A stretch of 64,000 nucleotides of DNA from Clostridia bacterium (GCA_017409265.1 JAFQSY010000005.1:17724-81723), one strand, 5' to 3'; shown: positions 23,831 to 33,062, counted from the first letter of the stretch. Translations and numbers: made by a program. Notes: a model not told the origin generated them from the sequence alone.

Positions 23831-26248
23831 ATGGCAATTACCAAAAAACAACTCGAAGAAATGATTTCTTCAAAGCTTTCGCATTTCTTCGGCGTCAGCC
23901 CCAAGGATGCTACCAATGAGCAGTTTTACAGAGCTCTTTCTATGATAGCAAGAGATATGGTCAGGGATTCGCGCAGAGAGTTTGATAAGCTGTCGCTCGA
24001 AAAGGGTCAGAAGAAGGTTTATTATCTTTGCATGGAGTTTCTTATGGGCAGAACCCTTAAGAACACTCTCTATAATCTTAACCTTACTTCAACTGCGGAA
24101 AAGGCTCTTTCAAGCTTCGGCATAAAGCTCGAAAAGCTCTATGACTGCGAGCCCGATGCGGGTCTGGGCAACGGCGGTCTGGGCAGACTTGCAGCCTGCT
24201 ACCTTGATGCTCTTGCAAATCAGGGCTACAGAGGCATGGGTTACTCAATTCTTTATGAATATGGTATTTTCAAACAGAAAATTATTGACGGCTGGCAGAC
24301 CGAGATGCCCGATTTCTGGCTCCCCGGCGGAGAGGTATGGCTTGTCCCCAGAGAGGATAAGACCGTTGATGTCAAGTTCGAGGGAGAGGTTGTTGACAGC
24401 TGGGAAGGTCCCTTCCATCAGGTAGAGCTTGTCAACTGCAAAACGGTCAAGGCTGTTCCCTATGACATGATGGTTGCAGGCAAAGACGGCAAGGGCGCAG
24501 CGGTGCTTCGCCTCTGGTCGGCAAAGGTTGACGGTCTTGACATGACGATGTTCAATCAGGGCGATTACATGAGAGCCATGGAAGAAAAGGCTATGGCGGA
24601 GGTTATCAGCAAGGTGCTTTATCCTGCTGACAACCATCCCGAGGGCAAGAGCCTTCGTCTGCGCCAGCAGTATTTCCTTGTTTCCGCATCCGTTCAGGAT
24701 ATCGTTCAGCGCCATTTAAGAGATTACGGCTCGCTTGAAAACTTTGCGGAGAAAAATGCAATACACATAAATGACACTCACCCCACAATGGCGATTCCCG
24801 AGCTTATGAGAATTATGCTTGACGAATGCGGCTACGGCTGGGATGATGCATACAGAATCGTTGAGGAATGCTGTGCATACACTAACCACACGGTTATGGC
24901 TGAAGCTCTCGAATGTTGGGGAGAGGACCTCTTCAAGCGCCTTCTTCCCAGAATCTATCAGATTGTCAAGGAAATTGACAACCGATTCAGAAAGAAAATC
25001 TGGGATGCAACAGGCGATGCAGGCAGGGTTGAAAGAATGGCGGTTATCTCAAACGGTGCAGTCAGAATGGCAAACCTCTGTGTTGCTGTTTGTCACAAGG
25101 TCAACGGCGTTTCAGCTCTTCACAGCCAGATTCTCAAGGATACTATTTTCAATGAGTTCTATACTCTTGAACCCGATAAATTTACCAATGTCACAAACGG
25201 CATCGCTCACCGCCGCTGGCTCTGTCAGGCAAACCCCGGTCTTACCGATATGCTGACAGGTCTTATCGGCAAGGATTTTGTTTATGACGCATCAAAGCTT
25301 ATTAAGCTTCGCAATTATGCAGATGATGCATCGGTTCTTGAAGAGCTCCGTAATATTAAGCTTGCAAACAAAGAGAATTTTGCAAAAATCGTTAAGAGCA
25401 AAACAGGTATCAGCCTTGACCCGACCTCGATTTTCGATGTCCAGGTCAAGCGTCTTCATGAGTATAAGCGTCAGCATCTCAATGCTTTCAATATTCTTGC
25501 AAAGTATCTTGAAATCAAGGCAAATCCGGGCGGAAATTATACTCCGCACACATATATTTTCGGCGCAAAGGCAGCTTCGGGCTACTTCATGGCAAAGAAA
25601 ATTATCGAATTTATCTGCGCACTTGCAAATCTTATCAACAACGACCCCGATGTAAAGGACCTTCTCAAGGTTGTTTACATGGAGGATTACAACGTAACAA
25701 TGGCAGAGGCTCTTATGCCAGCAGCCGATATCAGCGAACAGATTTCGCTTGCAGGAACGGAAGCAAGCGGTACGGGCAATATGAAGCTCATGATTAACGG
25801 CGCTGTTACCGTAGGCACAATGGACGGTGCAAACGTTGAGATTTATGATGCAGTCGGTGCTGAAAACATTCTTATCTTCGGCATGAGCACTCCCGAAGTC
25901 AATGAGCTTAAGAGAAGCGGCTACAATCCGCAGAATTATTATAATAATAATGTCGAGCTCAATAACCTTATCAACTTTATCAATAAGGGCATCGGAGGAA
26001 AGATGTTCGGCGAAATCGGTGGCACAATCACTCATCATGATCCCTATATGGTGCTTGCGGATTTTGCTGATTACAGAAACATTCAGAAGCAGGCAGAGGA
26101 AATCTGGGCGGATAAGGACAGATGGACAAAGATGTCACTTATGAACATTTCCGGCGCAGGTGTTTTTGCAGCTGACCGTTCAATCAACGACTATGCAAGA
26201 GATATCTGGCACGTTGAAAAAATCGACCTCCGAGGCAAAAAGAAATAA
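23831..26248 (+). CDS. glgP: Glycogen/maltodextrin phosphorylase
   Basis: Releases glucose-1-phosphate from alpha-1,4-glucans. The 805-residue GT35 enzyme is full length. Characteristic blocks are YYLCMEFLMGRTLKNTLYNL, DAGLGNGGLGRLAACYLDALA, GYGIRYEYG-type segment GYSILYEYGIFKQ, INDTHPTMAIPELMRI, VTNGIAHRRWL and the PLP-binding C-terminal EASGTGNMKLMINGAVTVG with DGANVE. AGGAGG precedes the ATG by 6 nt. It is monocistronic with its own promoter; glycogen synthesis genes are elsewhere. The allosteric N-terminal extension of animal enzymes is absent, as usual in bacteria. Confidence 0.96.
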   Translation: MAITKKQLEEMISSKLSHFFGVSPKDATNEQFYRALSMIARDMVRDSRREFDKLSLEKGQKKVYYLCMEFLMGRTLKNTLYNLNLTSTAEKALSSFGIKLEKLYDCEPDAGLGNGGLGRLAACYLDALANQGYRGMGYSILYEYGIFKQKIIDGWQTEMPDFWLPGGEVWLVPREDKTVDVKFEGEVVDSWEGPFHQVELVNCKTVKAVPYDMMVAGKDGKGAAVLRLWSAKVDGLDMTMFNQGDYMRAMEEKAMAEVISKVLYPADNHPEGKSLRLRQQYFLVSASVQDIVQRHLRDYGSLENFAEKNAIHINDTHPTMAIPELMRIMLDECGYGWDDAYRIVEECCAYTNHTVMAEALECWGEDLFKRLLPRIYQIVKEIDNRFRKKIWDATGDAGRVERMAVISNGAVRMANLCVAVCHKVNGVSALHSQILKDTIFNEFYTLEPDKFTNVTNGIAHRRWLCQANPGLTDMLTGLIGKDFVYDASKLIKLRNYADDASVLEELRNIKLANKENFAKIVKSKTGISLDPTSIFDVQVKRLHEYKRQHLNAFNILAKYLEIKANPGGNYTPHTYIFGAKAASGYFMAKKIIEFICALANLINNDPDVKDLLKVVYMEDYNVTMAEALMPAADISEQISLAGTEASGTGNMKLMINGAVTVGTMDGANVEIYDAVGAENILIFGMSTPEVNELKRSGYNPQNYYNNNVELNNLINFINKGIGGKMFGEIGGTITHHDPYMVLADFADYRNIQKQAEEIWADKDRWTKMSLMNISGAGVFAADRSINDYARDIWHVEKIDLRGKKK

Positions 26249-26308
26249 TTATTCACAGGCGGCTCAATCGGGTCGCCTTGTTGATTTGAACAGAATCAAG
26301 GTGATTTT

Positions 26309-26776
26309 ATGACCGATACATATTTCATGAATCTTGCAATTGAACAGGCAAAAATCGCTGCAGGTGAGCTTGAGGTGCCCGTCGGCGCGGTTATTGTGCG
26401 TAACGGCGAGGTTGTTTCCGTCGGCAGAAACCGACGTGAATACGGCAAAAATGCTCTTGCACATGCTGAAATCGAGGCAATTGACCTTGCATGCAAAAAG
26501 CTCGGCGGCTGGCGTCTGTGGGAATGTGAGATGTATGTCACCCTCGAGCCTTGCCCGATGTGCACGGGTGCGATAATCAATTCAAGAATCCGACGCCTTG
26601 TTTACGGTGCATCGGATTTAAAGGCAGGCTCGTGCGGTTCGGTTGTAAATCTTTTTGACTTGCCCTATAATCACAAGCCTGAGGTTGTGCCGAGCTTTAT
26701 GGCAGAGGAGTGCGCGGCGCTTCTTTCGGATTTTTTTACAGATTTGAGAAAAAGGAGAAAAGCCGATGAATGTTGA
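26309..26776 (+). CDS. tadA: tRNA-specific adenosine deaminase
   Basis: Converts A34 to inosine in tRNA-Arg(ACG). The 155-residue zinc deaminase has HAEIEAID (H52 ligand, E54 proton shuttle) and the PCPMC ligands (C82, C85), plus VPVGAVIVRNGEV and the N-terminal YFMNLAIEQAKIA of TadA. The C-terminal RRLVYGASDLKAGSCGSVVNLF is TadA-like rather than guanine- or cytidine-deaminase-like. It ends inside the next gene (11-nt overlap), so the two are translated together. It starts ~60 nt after glgP with a plausible AAGGTG site. Confidence 0.93.
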   Translation: MTDTYFMNLAIEQAKIAAGELEVPVGAVIVRNGEVVSVGRNRREYGKNALAHAEIEAIDLACKKLGGWRLWECEMYVTLEPCPMCTGAIINSRIRRLVYGASDLKAGSCGSVVNLFDLPYNHKPEVVPSFMAEECAALLSDFFTDLRKRRKADEC

Positions 26777-27422
26777 AAAAATATTTTTTGCCATCGAGTT
26801 AATCGGAACTGTTGCGTTTGCGATAACGGGCGTTATAACCGCAATTGAGAAGAAATTCGATGTTTTCGGCGCCCTTGTTCTCGGAACGGTGACGGCAGTC
26901 GGCGGCGGTATTGTGCGTGACCTTATTCTCGGTTACACTCCGCCCATGGCGTTCCGCAAATCGGTATATGCGATAACTGCAGTCTTAACTTCACTTGCCG
27001 TGTTTATCATTGCGTATTTTTTCGGGAAAAAGATTCAGAAGCATTTTGATGTTTATTCGCAGGTTATAAATATTTTTGACTCTATAGGACTTTCGGTTTT
27101 TGTTGTCGGCGGTGTCAACAGTGCAATTGCGTGCGGATTTGAAGAGAATATGTTTCTCTCGATTTTTGTTGCTACCTTAACGGGCATCGGCGGCGGTGTT
27201 ATGCGTGATATCATGGCAGGCAGAGTTCCGAAAATTCTGCGCAAAAGGGTCTATGCTCTTGCGGCGATAGTCGGCTCGGTGATTTATTATCTGCTTATTC
27301 ATTATCAGCTCTGCTCATCGACGTTGGCAATCATTCTCGGCGCAGGTTCAGTTCTTGTTATCAGAATCCTTGCTACGATATTCCATTGGAATCTGCCGAC
27401 AGTTAAAAATTTGGATGAATAA
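26766..27422 (+). CDS. TRIC/UPF0126-family membrane protein
   Basis: A 218-residue integral membrane protein of the bacterial TRIC (trimeric intracellular cation channel-like, YadS/UPF0126) family. The internal duplication is clear: GGGIVRDLILGYTPPMAFRKSVYA in the first half and GGGVMRDIMAGRVPKILRKRVYA in the second, each with a central GGG kink, with about seven helices in all. AAGGAG is placed before the ATG at 26766 inside the end of tadA. Family members conduct or transport monovalent cations or small solutes such as glycine; the substrate here is unknown. Confidence 0.88.
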   Translation: MNVEKIFFAIELIGTVAFAITGVITAIEKKFDVFGALVLGTVTAVGGGIVRDLILGYTPPMAFRKSVYAITAVLTSLAVFIIAYFFGKKIQKHFDVYSQVINIFDSIGLSVFVVGGVNSAIACGFEENMFLSIFVATLTGIGGGVMRDIMAGRVPKILRKRVYALAAIVGSVIYYLLIHYQLCSSTLAIILGAGSVLVIRILATIFHWNLPTVKNLDE

Positions 27423-27467
27423 AAAAACAAGGCTTGTATGGAATCCCATACAAGCCTTGTTTTTTTA
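27421..27467. terminator. Bidirectional terminator between convergent genes
   Basis: AACAAGGCTTGTATGG (27426-27441) pairs perfectly with CCATACAAGCCTTGTT (27446-27461) around AATC, flanked by A-run and T-run on opposite sides so that both directions terminate. Confidence 0.95.
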
Positions 27468-28850
27468 CTGCTTTTCACTTACGGATTCAAGAACTTCTTT
27501 CTTGAAATCGCCGAAAATCTTATATTTCTTTGAGAAAATTATGAGAGATGCAATCATCATTGTGGGCGGAACGATAAACATAAGGAATGATATTGCACTT
27601 TTTGCCTGCGCGGTCTGAACAACAGCTTCGCCGTCGTAGCCTGTAACGGTAAAGGTGGCGTACATGATAATTGCCTGAACGGTGTACGCCATCTTCTGAA
27701 GGAAGCCCTTCATTGAGAATATTAGGCTTTGGTTACGGCTGCCTGTTTTATATTCGCCGTAGTCAACGCAGTCGGCAAGCATAACCGTCTGGTTAACGAA
27801 CATGCTGCCCGTGCCGAGAGAGGTAAGAATGTAGAAAATTCCGAGTGCTGTAACATTGCCGCCGAAAAGATATCCGATAACAGCCATGCCGATATAGCCT
27901 GCTGCCGCCATGCTCAAGGAAAGCTTATAAATTGAGCGGTTGTTCATGAATTTTGAGAATACGGGAACAACAAGGATTGAAAGCACGGAGCCGATTGTTC
28001 CCATAAGATTGAATTTCGACTGAAGGGTAAGGTCGCCGAGAACAGAGGTGAAATAATAGCTGCTGATTCCCGAGGTCATGTAGAAGCCTGCGTTTGAAAT
28101 CATTGCAAAGAGCATGAAAACAAGAAGCTGGTCATTGCTCTTGATAACATTAATCGCTGCTCTGAATGAGAACTTTTCTTTATTGACGATAATGCGTCTT
28201 TCCTTTGTTGAAAGAACGCTGATAAGTGCAAACAGAATAAGACCGCCTGCCATAATCAATGACCATTTTCCGAAGCCTTTGCTTAATGTGTCAGAGGTCA
28301 TTGCATCAAGCTTGCTGCCTGCAACGCCGCCGAAGAATGCAACCGCCATGGGAGTGAAGATTGAAACGATTCCCTGACCCAGACCCGAAAAAGCTCTTGC
28401 GATGGTCGAAACAAGGTTTCTGTCCTTTTCTTCGGTTGCGAATGAAGGCACCATTGACCAGAAGGGGATATCCGCGAGGGTGTTTGTCATGCCCCAGAAA
28501 ACATAGAGAACTGCGGCATAAACGTAAAGTCCCGTTGAACCCGATGCAAAGCCGGGATTGTTGAACAGCAGGCAGAGAACAACGGCATTCATCAAAGCGC
28601 CCATCAGTATCCATGGTCGGTATTTGCCCATTTTGGTTTGAGTTTTGTCAACAATCATTCCCATCATCGGGTCGTTGAAGCCGTCCCATAGTCTTGCAAG
28701 CGGAGTGATGATAAGAAGGAATGCGGGGCTGATACCGAGTGCGTTTGTAAGATAAATTGAGAGATAGGAATAGAACATTCCGTAGCTTAAATCAAGACCT
28801 ACGGCGCCCACACCGTAGCCGAGCTTTTCGCCGAAAGAAATTTTTTTCAT
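27465..28850 (-). CDS. GPH-family sugar:cation symporter (MelB/XynB-like MFS)
   Basis: A 461-residue major-facilitator transporter with about twelve helices of the glycoside-pentoside-hexuronide type. The diagnostic early motif is PLARLWDGFNDPMMGMIVDKTQTKMGKYRPWI (Asp residues for cation coupling), then NTLADIPFWSMVPSFATEEKDR. It imports a mono-, di- or uronic saccharide with Na+ or H+. It is 17 nt downstream of the EFR1 gene on the same strand and shares its promoter. The pairing with a redox protein is unusual and gives no hint of substrate; uxaC is far away (1.9 kb) but uronate uptake is possible. Confidence 0.9.
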   Translation of the reverse strand: MKKISFGEKLGYGVGAVGLDLSYGMFYSYLSIYLTNALGISPAFLLIITPLARLWDGFNDPMMGMIVDKTQTKMGKYRPWILMGALMNAVVLCLLFNNPGFASGSTGLYVYAAVLYVFWGMTNTLADIPFWSMVPSFATEEKDRNLVSTIARAFSGLGQGIVSIFTPMAVAFFGGVAGSKLDAMTSDTLSKGFGKWSLIMAGGLILFALISVLSTKERRIIVNKEKFSFRAAINVIKSNDQLLVFMLFAMISNAGFYMTSGISSYYFTSVLGDLTLQSKFNLMGTIGSVLSILVVPVFSKFMNNRSIYKLSLSMAAAGYIGMAVIGYLFGGNVTALGIFYILTSLGTGSMFVNQTVMLADCVDYGEYKTGSRNQSLIFSMKGFLQKMAYTVQAIIMYATFTVTGYDGEAVVQTAQAKSAISFLMFIVPPTMMIASLIIFSKKYKIFGDFKKEVLESVSEKQ

Positions 28851-28867
28851 TGCTTCACATCCTGAAA

Positions 28868-29614
28868 TTATTTGTTGACGGTTTTATCGTAGCTGTATCT
28901 TCTTCTGCTTTCCGTGCCATTGCCGTACTGAATTGCTTCGGTAGGGCAGCAGTTGATGCATGCCGTGCAATGCTGACACTTGGATTTTATCCAGACAGGT
29001 TTGCCGTTTTTTATTTCAATTGCGCTGTCGGGGCAGTTTTTTGCGCAAATGCCGCATGAAACGCATTTATCGTTTGCGTAAAAATTCTTTGTGCTTCTGA
29101 ATGCGTTGTAAAGCTTTGAGATAAAAATGCTTTTAACTTTTCCCTTTGTGCTGCCTGCGCGCTTTTTTGCGGAGGCATTTATGTCTGCACAAACTGTTTC
29201 AAGCTCCTTATCTGCATGGGCGAGAAACTTCTGTGCCTTTTCTTTGGGACTCGGGTCGTACATGACAACATAGTTATCGGGCATTCTTAAAGAAAAACTG
29301 TAATCAAGCTTTCTGCCGAGCGATTTTGCGAGCATTTTGTCGGCCGAGCCCGTTGTTGCGCCGCAGGTGATGACGCAGTAAACATAATCTCCGAGAGAAT
29401 TTTTAACCTCGGGCATTGATGAAAACCGCTTGATTATTTCGGGCAGCCCCCAGAAATAAACGGGAAAAACAAAGCCTGTTTTTTCACTTTTTTCGTTGAT
29501 TTGGGTTTTCCCTTTGATAATGTCAACAATGCTGACTGCTGTATCACCTGTTTTTTCGGCAATGACCTGCGCGGCGTGTTTTGAGTTGCCTGTTGCGGAA
29601 AAATAATAAATCAT
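28868..29614 (-). CDS. EFR1-family flavodoxin-ferredoxin protein
   Basis: A 248-residue electron-transfer protein. The N-terminal half is a flavodoxin-like FMN domain beginning IYYFSATGNSKHAAQV, with VFPVYFWGLPEIIKRF and VITCGATTGSADKML as further FMN loops. The C-terminal half is a double-cluster ferredoxin: CVSCGICAKNCP and CQHCTACINCCP, each a CxxCxxCxxxCP motif for [4Fe-4S]. AAAGGTG precedes the ATG. It is the first gene of a two-gene operon with a sugar symporter. Physiological partner unknown; such proteins are common in anaerobic Clostridia. Confidence 0.92.
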   Translation of the reverse strand: MIYYFSATGNSKHAAQVIAEKTGDTAVSIVDIIKGKTQINEKSEKTGFVFPVYFWGLPEIIKRFSSMPEVKNSLGDYVYCVITCGATTGSADKMLAKSLGRKLDYSFSLRMPDNYVVMYDPSPKEKAQKFLAHADKELETVCADINASAKKRAGSTKGKVKSIFISKLYNAFRSTKNFYANDKCVSCGICAKNCPDSAIEIKNGKPVWIKSKCQHCTACINCCPTEAIQYGNGTESRRRYSYDKTVNK

Positions 29615-29643
29615 AAAAACACCTTTATTTTATCATTACAGAA

Positions 29644-29672
29644 ATTGTATCATCACAAAAAATTTTTGTCAA
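29644..29672 (-). promoter_or_regulatory. Promoter of the EFR1-symporter operon
   Basis: Minus strand TTGACA (29672-29667), 17-bp spacer ending TGA, TACAAT (29649-29644), an extended -10. The ribosome binding site follows about 20 nt later. Confidence 0.8.
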
Positions 29673-29752
29673 TAAATAATGAGGGTCTATTTGTGCATAA
29701 TAATGATGAACCGTGAGTTCAAAAACAATTCATTAAAGAGAGGAACCTCGAA

Positions 29753-29872
29753 ATGGAAAACAATAACAGACAGAATAATCAGCAGAACAATAATCAGAAT
29801 AACAACCAGAACAACAATCAGCAGAACAAGAACCAGCAGAACAAGAAGAACAACAACAGAGAAAACTTCTAA
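29753..29872 (+). CDS. 39-residue Asn/Gln-rich peptide
   Basis: A short frame absent from ordinary ORF lists. It opens with ATG behind GAGAGG and encodes 39 residues, of which roughly three quarters are Asn or Gln, with Arg/Lys concentrated near the C-terminus (NKNQQNKKNNNRENF). There are no hydrophobic residues except the terminal Phe, so it is cytosolic and disordered. A GC-rich hairpin follows directly after the stop. The codons mix AAC/AAT and CAG consistently, unlike a simple nucleotide repeat, supporting translation. Function unknown. A small spore-type or RNA/DNA-binding peptide is one possibility: CATAATA at 29696-29702 resembles a forespore sigma -10, but the -35 match is poor. Confidence 0.6.
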   Translation: MENNNRQNNQQNNNQNNNQNNNQQNKNQQNKKNNNRENF

Positions 29873-29881
29873 AAACGAATC

Positions 29882-29906
29882 GGGCGGTATAATTGCAATA
29901 CCGCCC
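29882..29906. terminator. Hairpin after the Asn/Gln-rich peptide
   Basis: GGGCGGTAT (29882-29890) pairs with ATACCGCCC (29898-29906) over 7 nt, then AATCTTTAT. It lies between convergent genes and probably serves both. Confidence 0.75.
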
Positions 29907-29911
29907 AATCT

Positions 29912-30637
29912 TTATGCCTTTACATATTCAATTAAAATCAAAATATAATGATAAATGACAGGTAAAATCAATGCGGGAATCATGTTGAGGGTTTTGAATT
30001 TCTTTTCAAGCAGGAAATTAAGACCGATTGCCATGATTATTGCATAGCCGACCATGCAGACCTGCTCAAGCAGCTCGCCCTGAAGGATTCCGTTGAGCGT
30101 TCCTGCGAGAAGGGAAATTCCACCCTGATAAATCAGCATCGGAATGCATGTGAAGATAACGCCGAAGCCAAGAGTTGCGCCGAAAATAACGGCGTTGACC
30201 GCATCAAGCGCGCTTTTAACGAAAAGAATTGAGCTGTCGCCGGTAAGACCGTCGTTGATTGAGCCGATAATTGACATTGCGCCTACGCAGAAAAGAACCG
30301 TTCCGTTGATAAAGCCCGAAGCAAAGCCCTTTGCCTGAAATTTATTCTCAATTTTATTGCAGAATCTGCCGAATCTGTCATCGAGTTTAAGAAGCTCGCC
30401 GATAAGTGTGCCGATGACGAGAAAAACAACCAGCAAAAGCTCGCCGTTGCTTGAAATTTTTTCATTTTCAACCGTAAACATATTTGCAATAACGCCGTTC
30501 ATGCCGATGATGAATACGGCAAGCCCGAGAGCTCTGTTTATTGAATCGGCATACGCAGGTTTTATTCCTTTTTTGAAAAGCAGCCCGATTAAGCCGCCGA
30601 TTATGACTGCGGCGCAGTTGACCAATGTTCCCGTCAT
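29912..30637 (-). CDS. DUF554-family membrane protein
   Basis: A 241-residue hydrophobic protein with about seven helices, recognised as DUF554 (YdfK/YqgA) from the start TLVNCAAVIIGGLIGLLFKKGI and the segments LGLAVFIIGMNGV, LVVFLVIGTLIGELLKLDDR, NGTVLFCVGAMSIIGSINDGLTGD and KSALDAVNAVIFGATLG. GGAGG precedes the ATG. It has its own promoter, whose -35 overlaps the end of feoB. The family is a putative transporter of unknown substrate. Confidence 0.88.
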   Translation of the reverse strand: MTGTLVNCAAVIIGGLIGLLFKKGIKPAYADSINRALGLAVFIIGMNGVIANMFTVENEKISSNGELLLVVFLVIGTLIGELLKLDDRFGRFCNKIENKFQAKGFASGFINGTVLFCVGAMSIIGSINDGLTGDSSILFVKSALDAVNAVIFGATLGFGVIFTCIPMLIYQGGISLLAGTLNGILQGELLEQVCMVGYAIIMAIGLNFLLEKKFKTLNMIPALILPVIYHYILILIEYVKA

Positions 30638-30669
30638 TTCTGTTTCCTCCGAAAACTTTTATATCCTGC

Positions 30670-30698
30670 ATTTTAATACTTTACAACGCAAAAGTCAA
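30670..30698 (-). promoter_or_regulatory. Promoter of the DUF554 gene
   Basis: Minus strand TTGACT (30698-30693), 17-bp spacer, TAAAAT (30675-30670). The -35 box lies in the last codons of feoB, so read-through from feoB also remains possible. Confidence 0.65.
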
Positions 30699-32824
30699 CA
30701 AAAACCTGTAACTCTGCAAAATTCCGCCGTAATCATGCAGGCAATAACGCCCATTAAAGTCGGTAAAGCAGCGGCAAGGAGGGTATATTTTATGCTGCCT
30801 GTTTCTTTTTTTACCGTTATAAGAGTGGTTGAGCAAGGCCAATGCATGAGCGAAAAAAGAATCATGCAGAGAGCCGTGGCTTTGGTCCAGCCGTTTTCAA
30901 TCAGCAGAGCGCCGATTTCGGCAGAGGTACCGAGGTCGGGCAGAGAGCCGAGCGAAAAATAAGCCATGAGCATTATGGGAATAACTATTTCGTTAGCAGG
31001 AAAGCCGAGAATGAATGCTATAAGGATAACTCCGTCAAGACCCATAAGCCTTGCAAAAGGGTCAAGAAAATCTGAAAGAATCCCGAGAATGTTTGAATCA
31101 CCTGTGCTTATGTTTGCAAGCAGCCAGATTATCAGACCTGCAGGTGCGGCGACTGCGGCGGCTCTGCCGAGAACGAAAAGAGCTCTGTCAAATATCGAAC
31201 GTACGAGAGTTTCGGCAATTTTCGGCTTACGGTATGGCGGCAGCTCAAGCGTGAACGATGACGGAACACCCTTGAGAACCGTTTCGGACAGCAGCTTTGT
31301 TGCTGCGAAGGTCATAAGAACTCCGAGAACGATAACTGCAGTAAGCGCTGCGGCGGAAGCAACGGATGAAAATAAGCCTGAAGAAGTACCAATAAAAAAA
31401 ACGGTTATTATTGTTATCAGCGTCGGAAATTTGCCGTTGCACGGAACAAGGCTATTGGTGAGTATTGCAAGCAGGCGCTCACGGGGCGAGTCGATTATCC
31501 GGCAGCCGACAACTCCCGCCGCGTTGCAGCCGAAGCCCATGCACATAGTCAGCGCCTGCTTTCCGCAGGCATTGCACAGTCTGAACGGCTTATCAAGGTT
31601 GTATGCAACTCTCGGCAGATATCCCGAATCCTCGAGCAGAGAAAAAAGTGGAAAGAAAATTGCCATCGGCGGAAGCATGACGGATATCACCCATGCCAAC
31701 ACACGGTAAACTCCGAGAACAAGGCAGTCATGCAGCCATTGAGGTGAATTTAAGGCGTAAAACAATTCGGAAAGCTTATCCTGAATGCCGAAAAGAAAAT
31801 CGGAGAGAAGCTGTGACGGATAGTTTGCGCCCGTGACAGTCAGCCAGAAAATCATAATGAGCATCAGAATCATTACGGGGTAACCCGTTAATCTGCTTGT
31901 CAGAATTTTATCAAACCTGCGGTCTGTTTTGCTGTAAGACTCTTTAATTTCAACCGCACCCGAGCAGATTTCATGCGCTTTCGAGAGAAGGCTTGAGGCA
32001 ACGGCATCGCAGACCTTTTCGGGATAAAAACCGGATTTATCAAGTATGGCTTTTGCTTTTGAAACAGCAAGGCAAAGCTCTGCGTTTTCTGCAAATCCGC
32101 CTGAATGCTTATCTATTTCCGATTCGAGTGATAAATCGGAATCAATCAGTCTCAGGCTCATCCATCGGGGATTTATTTTTTTCTTTACCTCTTCGGGAAT
32201 ATTTTTTTCTATTATATTTACTGCTTTTTCTACCGGTTCGGGATAGTCAATTTTATAATAATTGCCGCTTTCAAGGTTATCCAATGCCGACAAAAGAACA
32301 GAAAGGCTTTTCTTTTTACTTGCGGTTACTCCGATAACGGATACCCCGAGCCTCTGTGAAAGCATGCCGATATTGATTTTTATTCCCTTTCGGTTTGCTT
32401 CGTCCATGAGGTTGATGCAGACGATGACGTTTTTTGATATTTCCATTGTTTGTAAAACAAGATTCATGTTGCGCTCAAGGCATGTCGCATCGCAGACCAC
32501 AACAACCGCATCAGGTGAACCGAAACAGATATAATTTCTTGCAATTTCTTCTTCTGCGGAATGTGCCATGAGCGAGTATGTTCCGGGAATATCAACAAAC
32601 ATATATGAGCGTTTTTTGGTTGAACAGTATCCTACGGCGTTTGAAACGGTTTTGCCGGGCCAGTTGCCGGTGTGTTGATTCATGCCGGTAAGTGCATTGA
32701 AAACCGTGCTTTTGCCGACGTTCGGATTGCCTGCAAGGGCAACGGTGAATGTTTTTTCGTCAGTCTTTTTTATTTCAAATCCCGAAGCGGCTTTTTTGCC
32801 GACGGAGCTGTTGGTTATGCCCAT
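30695..32824 (-). CDS. feoB: Ferrous iron transporter B
   Basis: GTP-driven Fe(II) importer of the cytoplasmic membrane. The 709-residue protein has an N-terminal G domain (G1 GNPNVGKST at residues 32-40, G3 DIPGTYSL, G4 region NLMDEA) and a C-terminal membrane domain with two Gate regions: GCNAAGVVGCRIIDSPRERLLAIL and GFPANEIVIPIMLMAYF. The ATG at 32824 (MGITNSSV) is used; the longer frame would run through feoA. The gap to feoA is 4 nt, so the pair is co-translated. A ~20-residue N-terminal extension precedes the G domain. No FeoC is present. Confidence 0.95.
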   Translation of the reverse strand: MGITNSSVGKKAASGFEIKKTDEKTFTVALAGNPNVGKSTVFNALTGMNQHTGNWPGKTVSNAVGYCSTKKRSYMFVDIPGTYSLMAHSAEEEIARNYICFGSPDAVVVVCDATCLERNMNLVLQTMEISKNVIVCINLMDEANRKGIKINIGMLSQRLGVSVIGVTASKKKSLSVLLSALDNLESGNYYKIDYPEPVEKAVNIIEKNIPEEVKKKINPRWMSLRLIDSDLSLESEIDKHSGGFAENAELCLAVSKAKAILDKSGFYPEKVCDAVASSLLSKAHEICSGAVEIKESYSKTDRRFDKILTSRLTGYPVMILMLIMIFWLTVTGANYPSQLLSDFLFGIQDKLSELFYALNSPQWLHDCLVLGVYRVLAWVISVMLPPMAIFFPLFSLLEDSGYLPRVAYNLDKPFRLCNACGKQALTMCMGFGCNAAGVVGCRIIDSPRERLLAILTNSLVPCNGKFPTLITIITVFFIGTSSGLFSSVASAAALTAVIVLGVLMTFAATKLLSETVLKGVPSSFTLELPPYRKPKIAETLVRSIFDRALFVLGRAAAVAAPAGLIIWLLANISTGDSNILGILSDFLDPFARLMGLDGVILIAFILGFPANEIVIPIMLMAYFSLGSLPDLGTSAEIGALLIENGWTKATALCMILFSLMHWPCSTTLITVKKETGSIKYTLLAAALPTLMGVIACMITAEFCRVTGFC

Positions 32825-32828
32825 TTTA

Positions 32829-33062
32829 TCACACTTCAACGTAAATTTTGCTGCAATCCGATTTCCTGATTGCAACAACCGCACCGCAGATGAGATATGC
32901 AGACGGGTCTCCCATAGGACTTCTGCCGACGCATTCTATCTGTGAATTTTCTGCAAGGCCTATATCCATAAGCCTGCGGCGTATGCTTCCGCAGGTTTCA
33001 ATTCTTCTGACAGTTGCTTTTTCATTTGGTTTTATTTTATCCATGCTTATCAGCTTTTTCAT
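32829..33062 (-). CDS. feoA: Ferrous iron transport protein A
   Basis: A 77-residue SH3-like FeoA: KPNEKATVRRIETCGSIRRRLMDIGLAENSQIECVGRSPMGDP with the RRLMDIGL motif, then AYLICGAVVAIRKSDCSKIYVE. It binds FeoB and assists Fe(II) uptake. TTGGAGG is well placed before the ATG. It is the first gene of the feoAB operon. The short upstream region (33063-33133) has no clear Fur or DtxR box that I can identify. Confidence 0.93.
   Translation of the reverse strand: MKKLISMDKIKPNEKATVRRIETCGSIRRRLMDIGLAENSQIECVGRSPMGDPSAYLICGAVVAIRKSDCSKIYVEV

Noticed and set aside
29679-29948. 89-codon frame overlapping the Asn/Gln-rich peptide
   Set aside because: It reads the same bases in another frame as an Arg/Thr repeat, starts far from any ribosome binding site and runs through the terminator hairpin.
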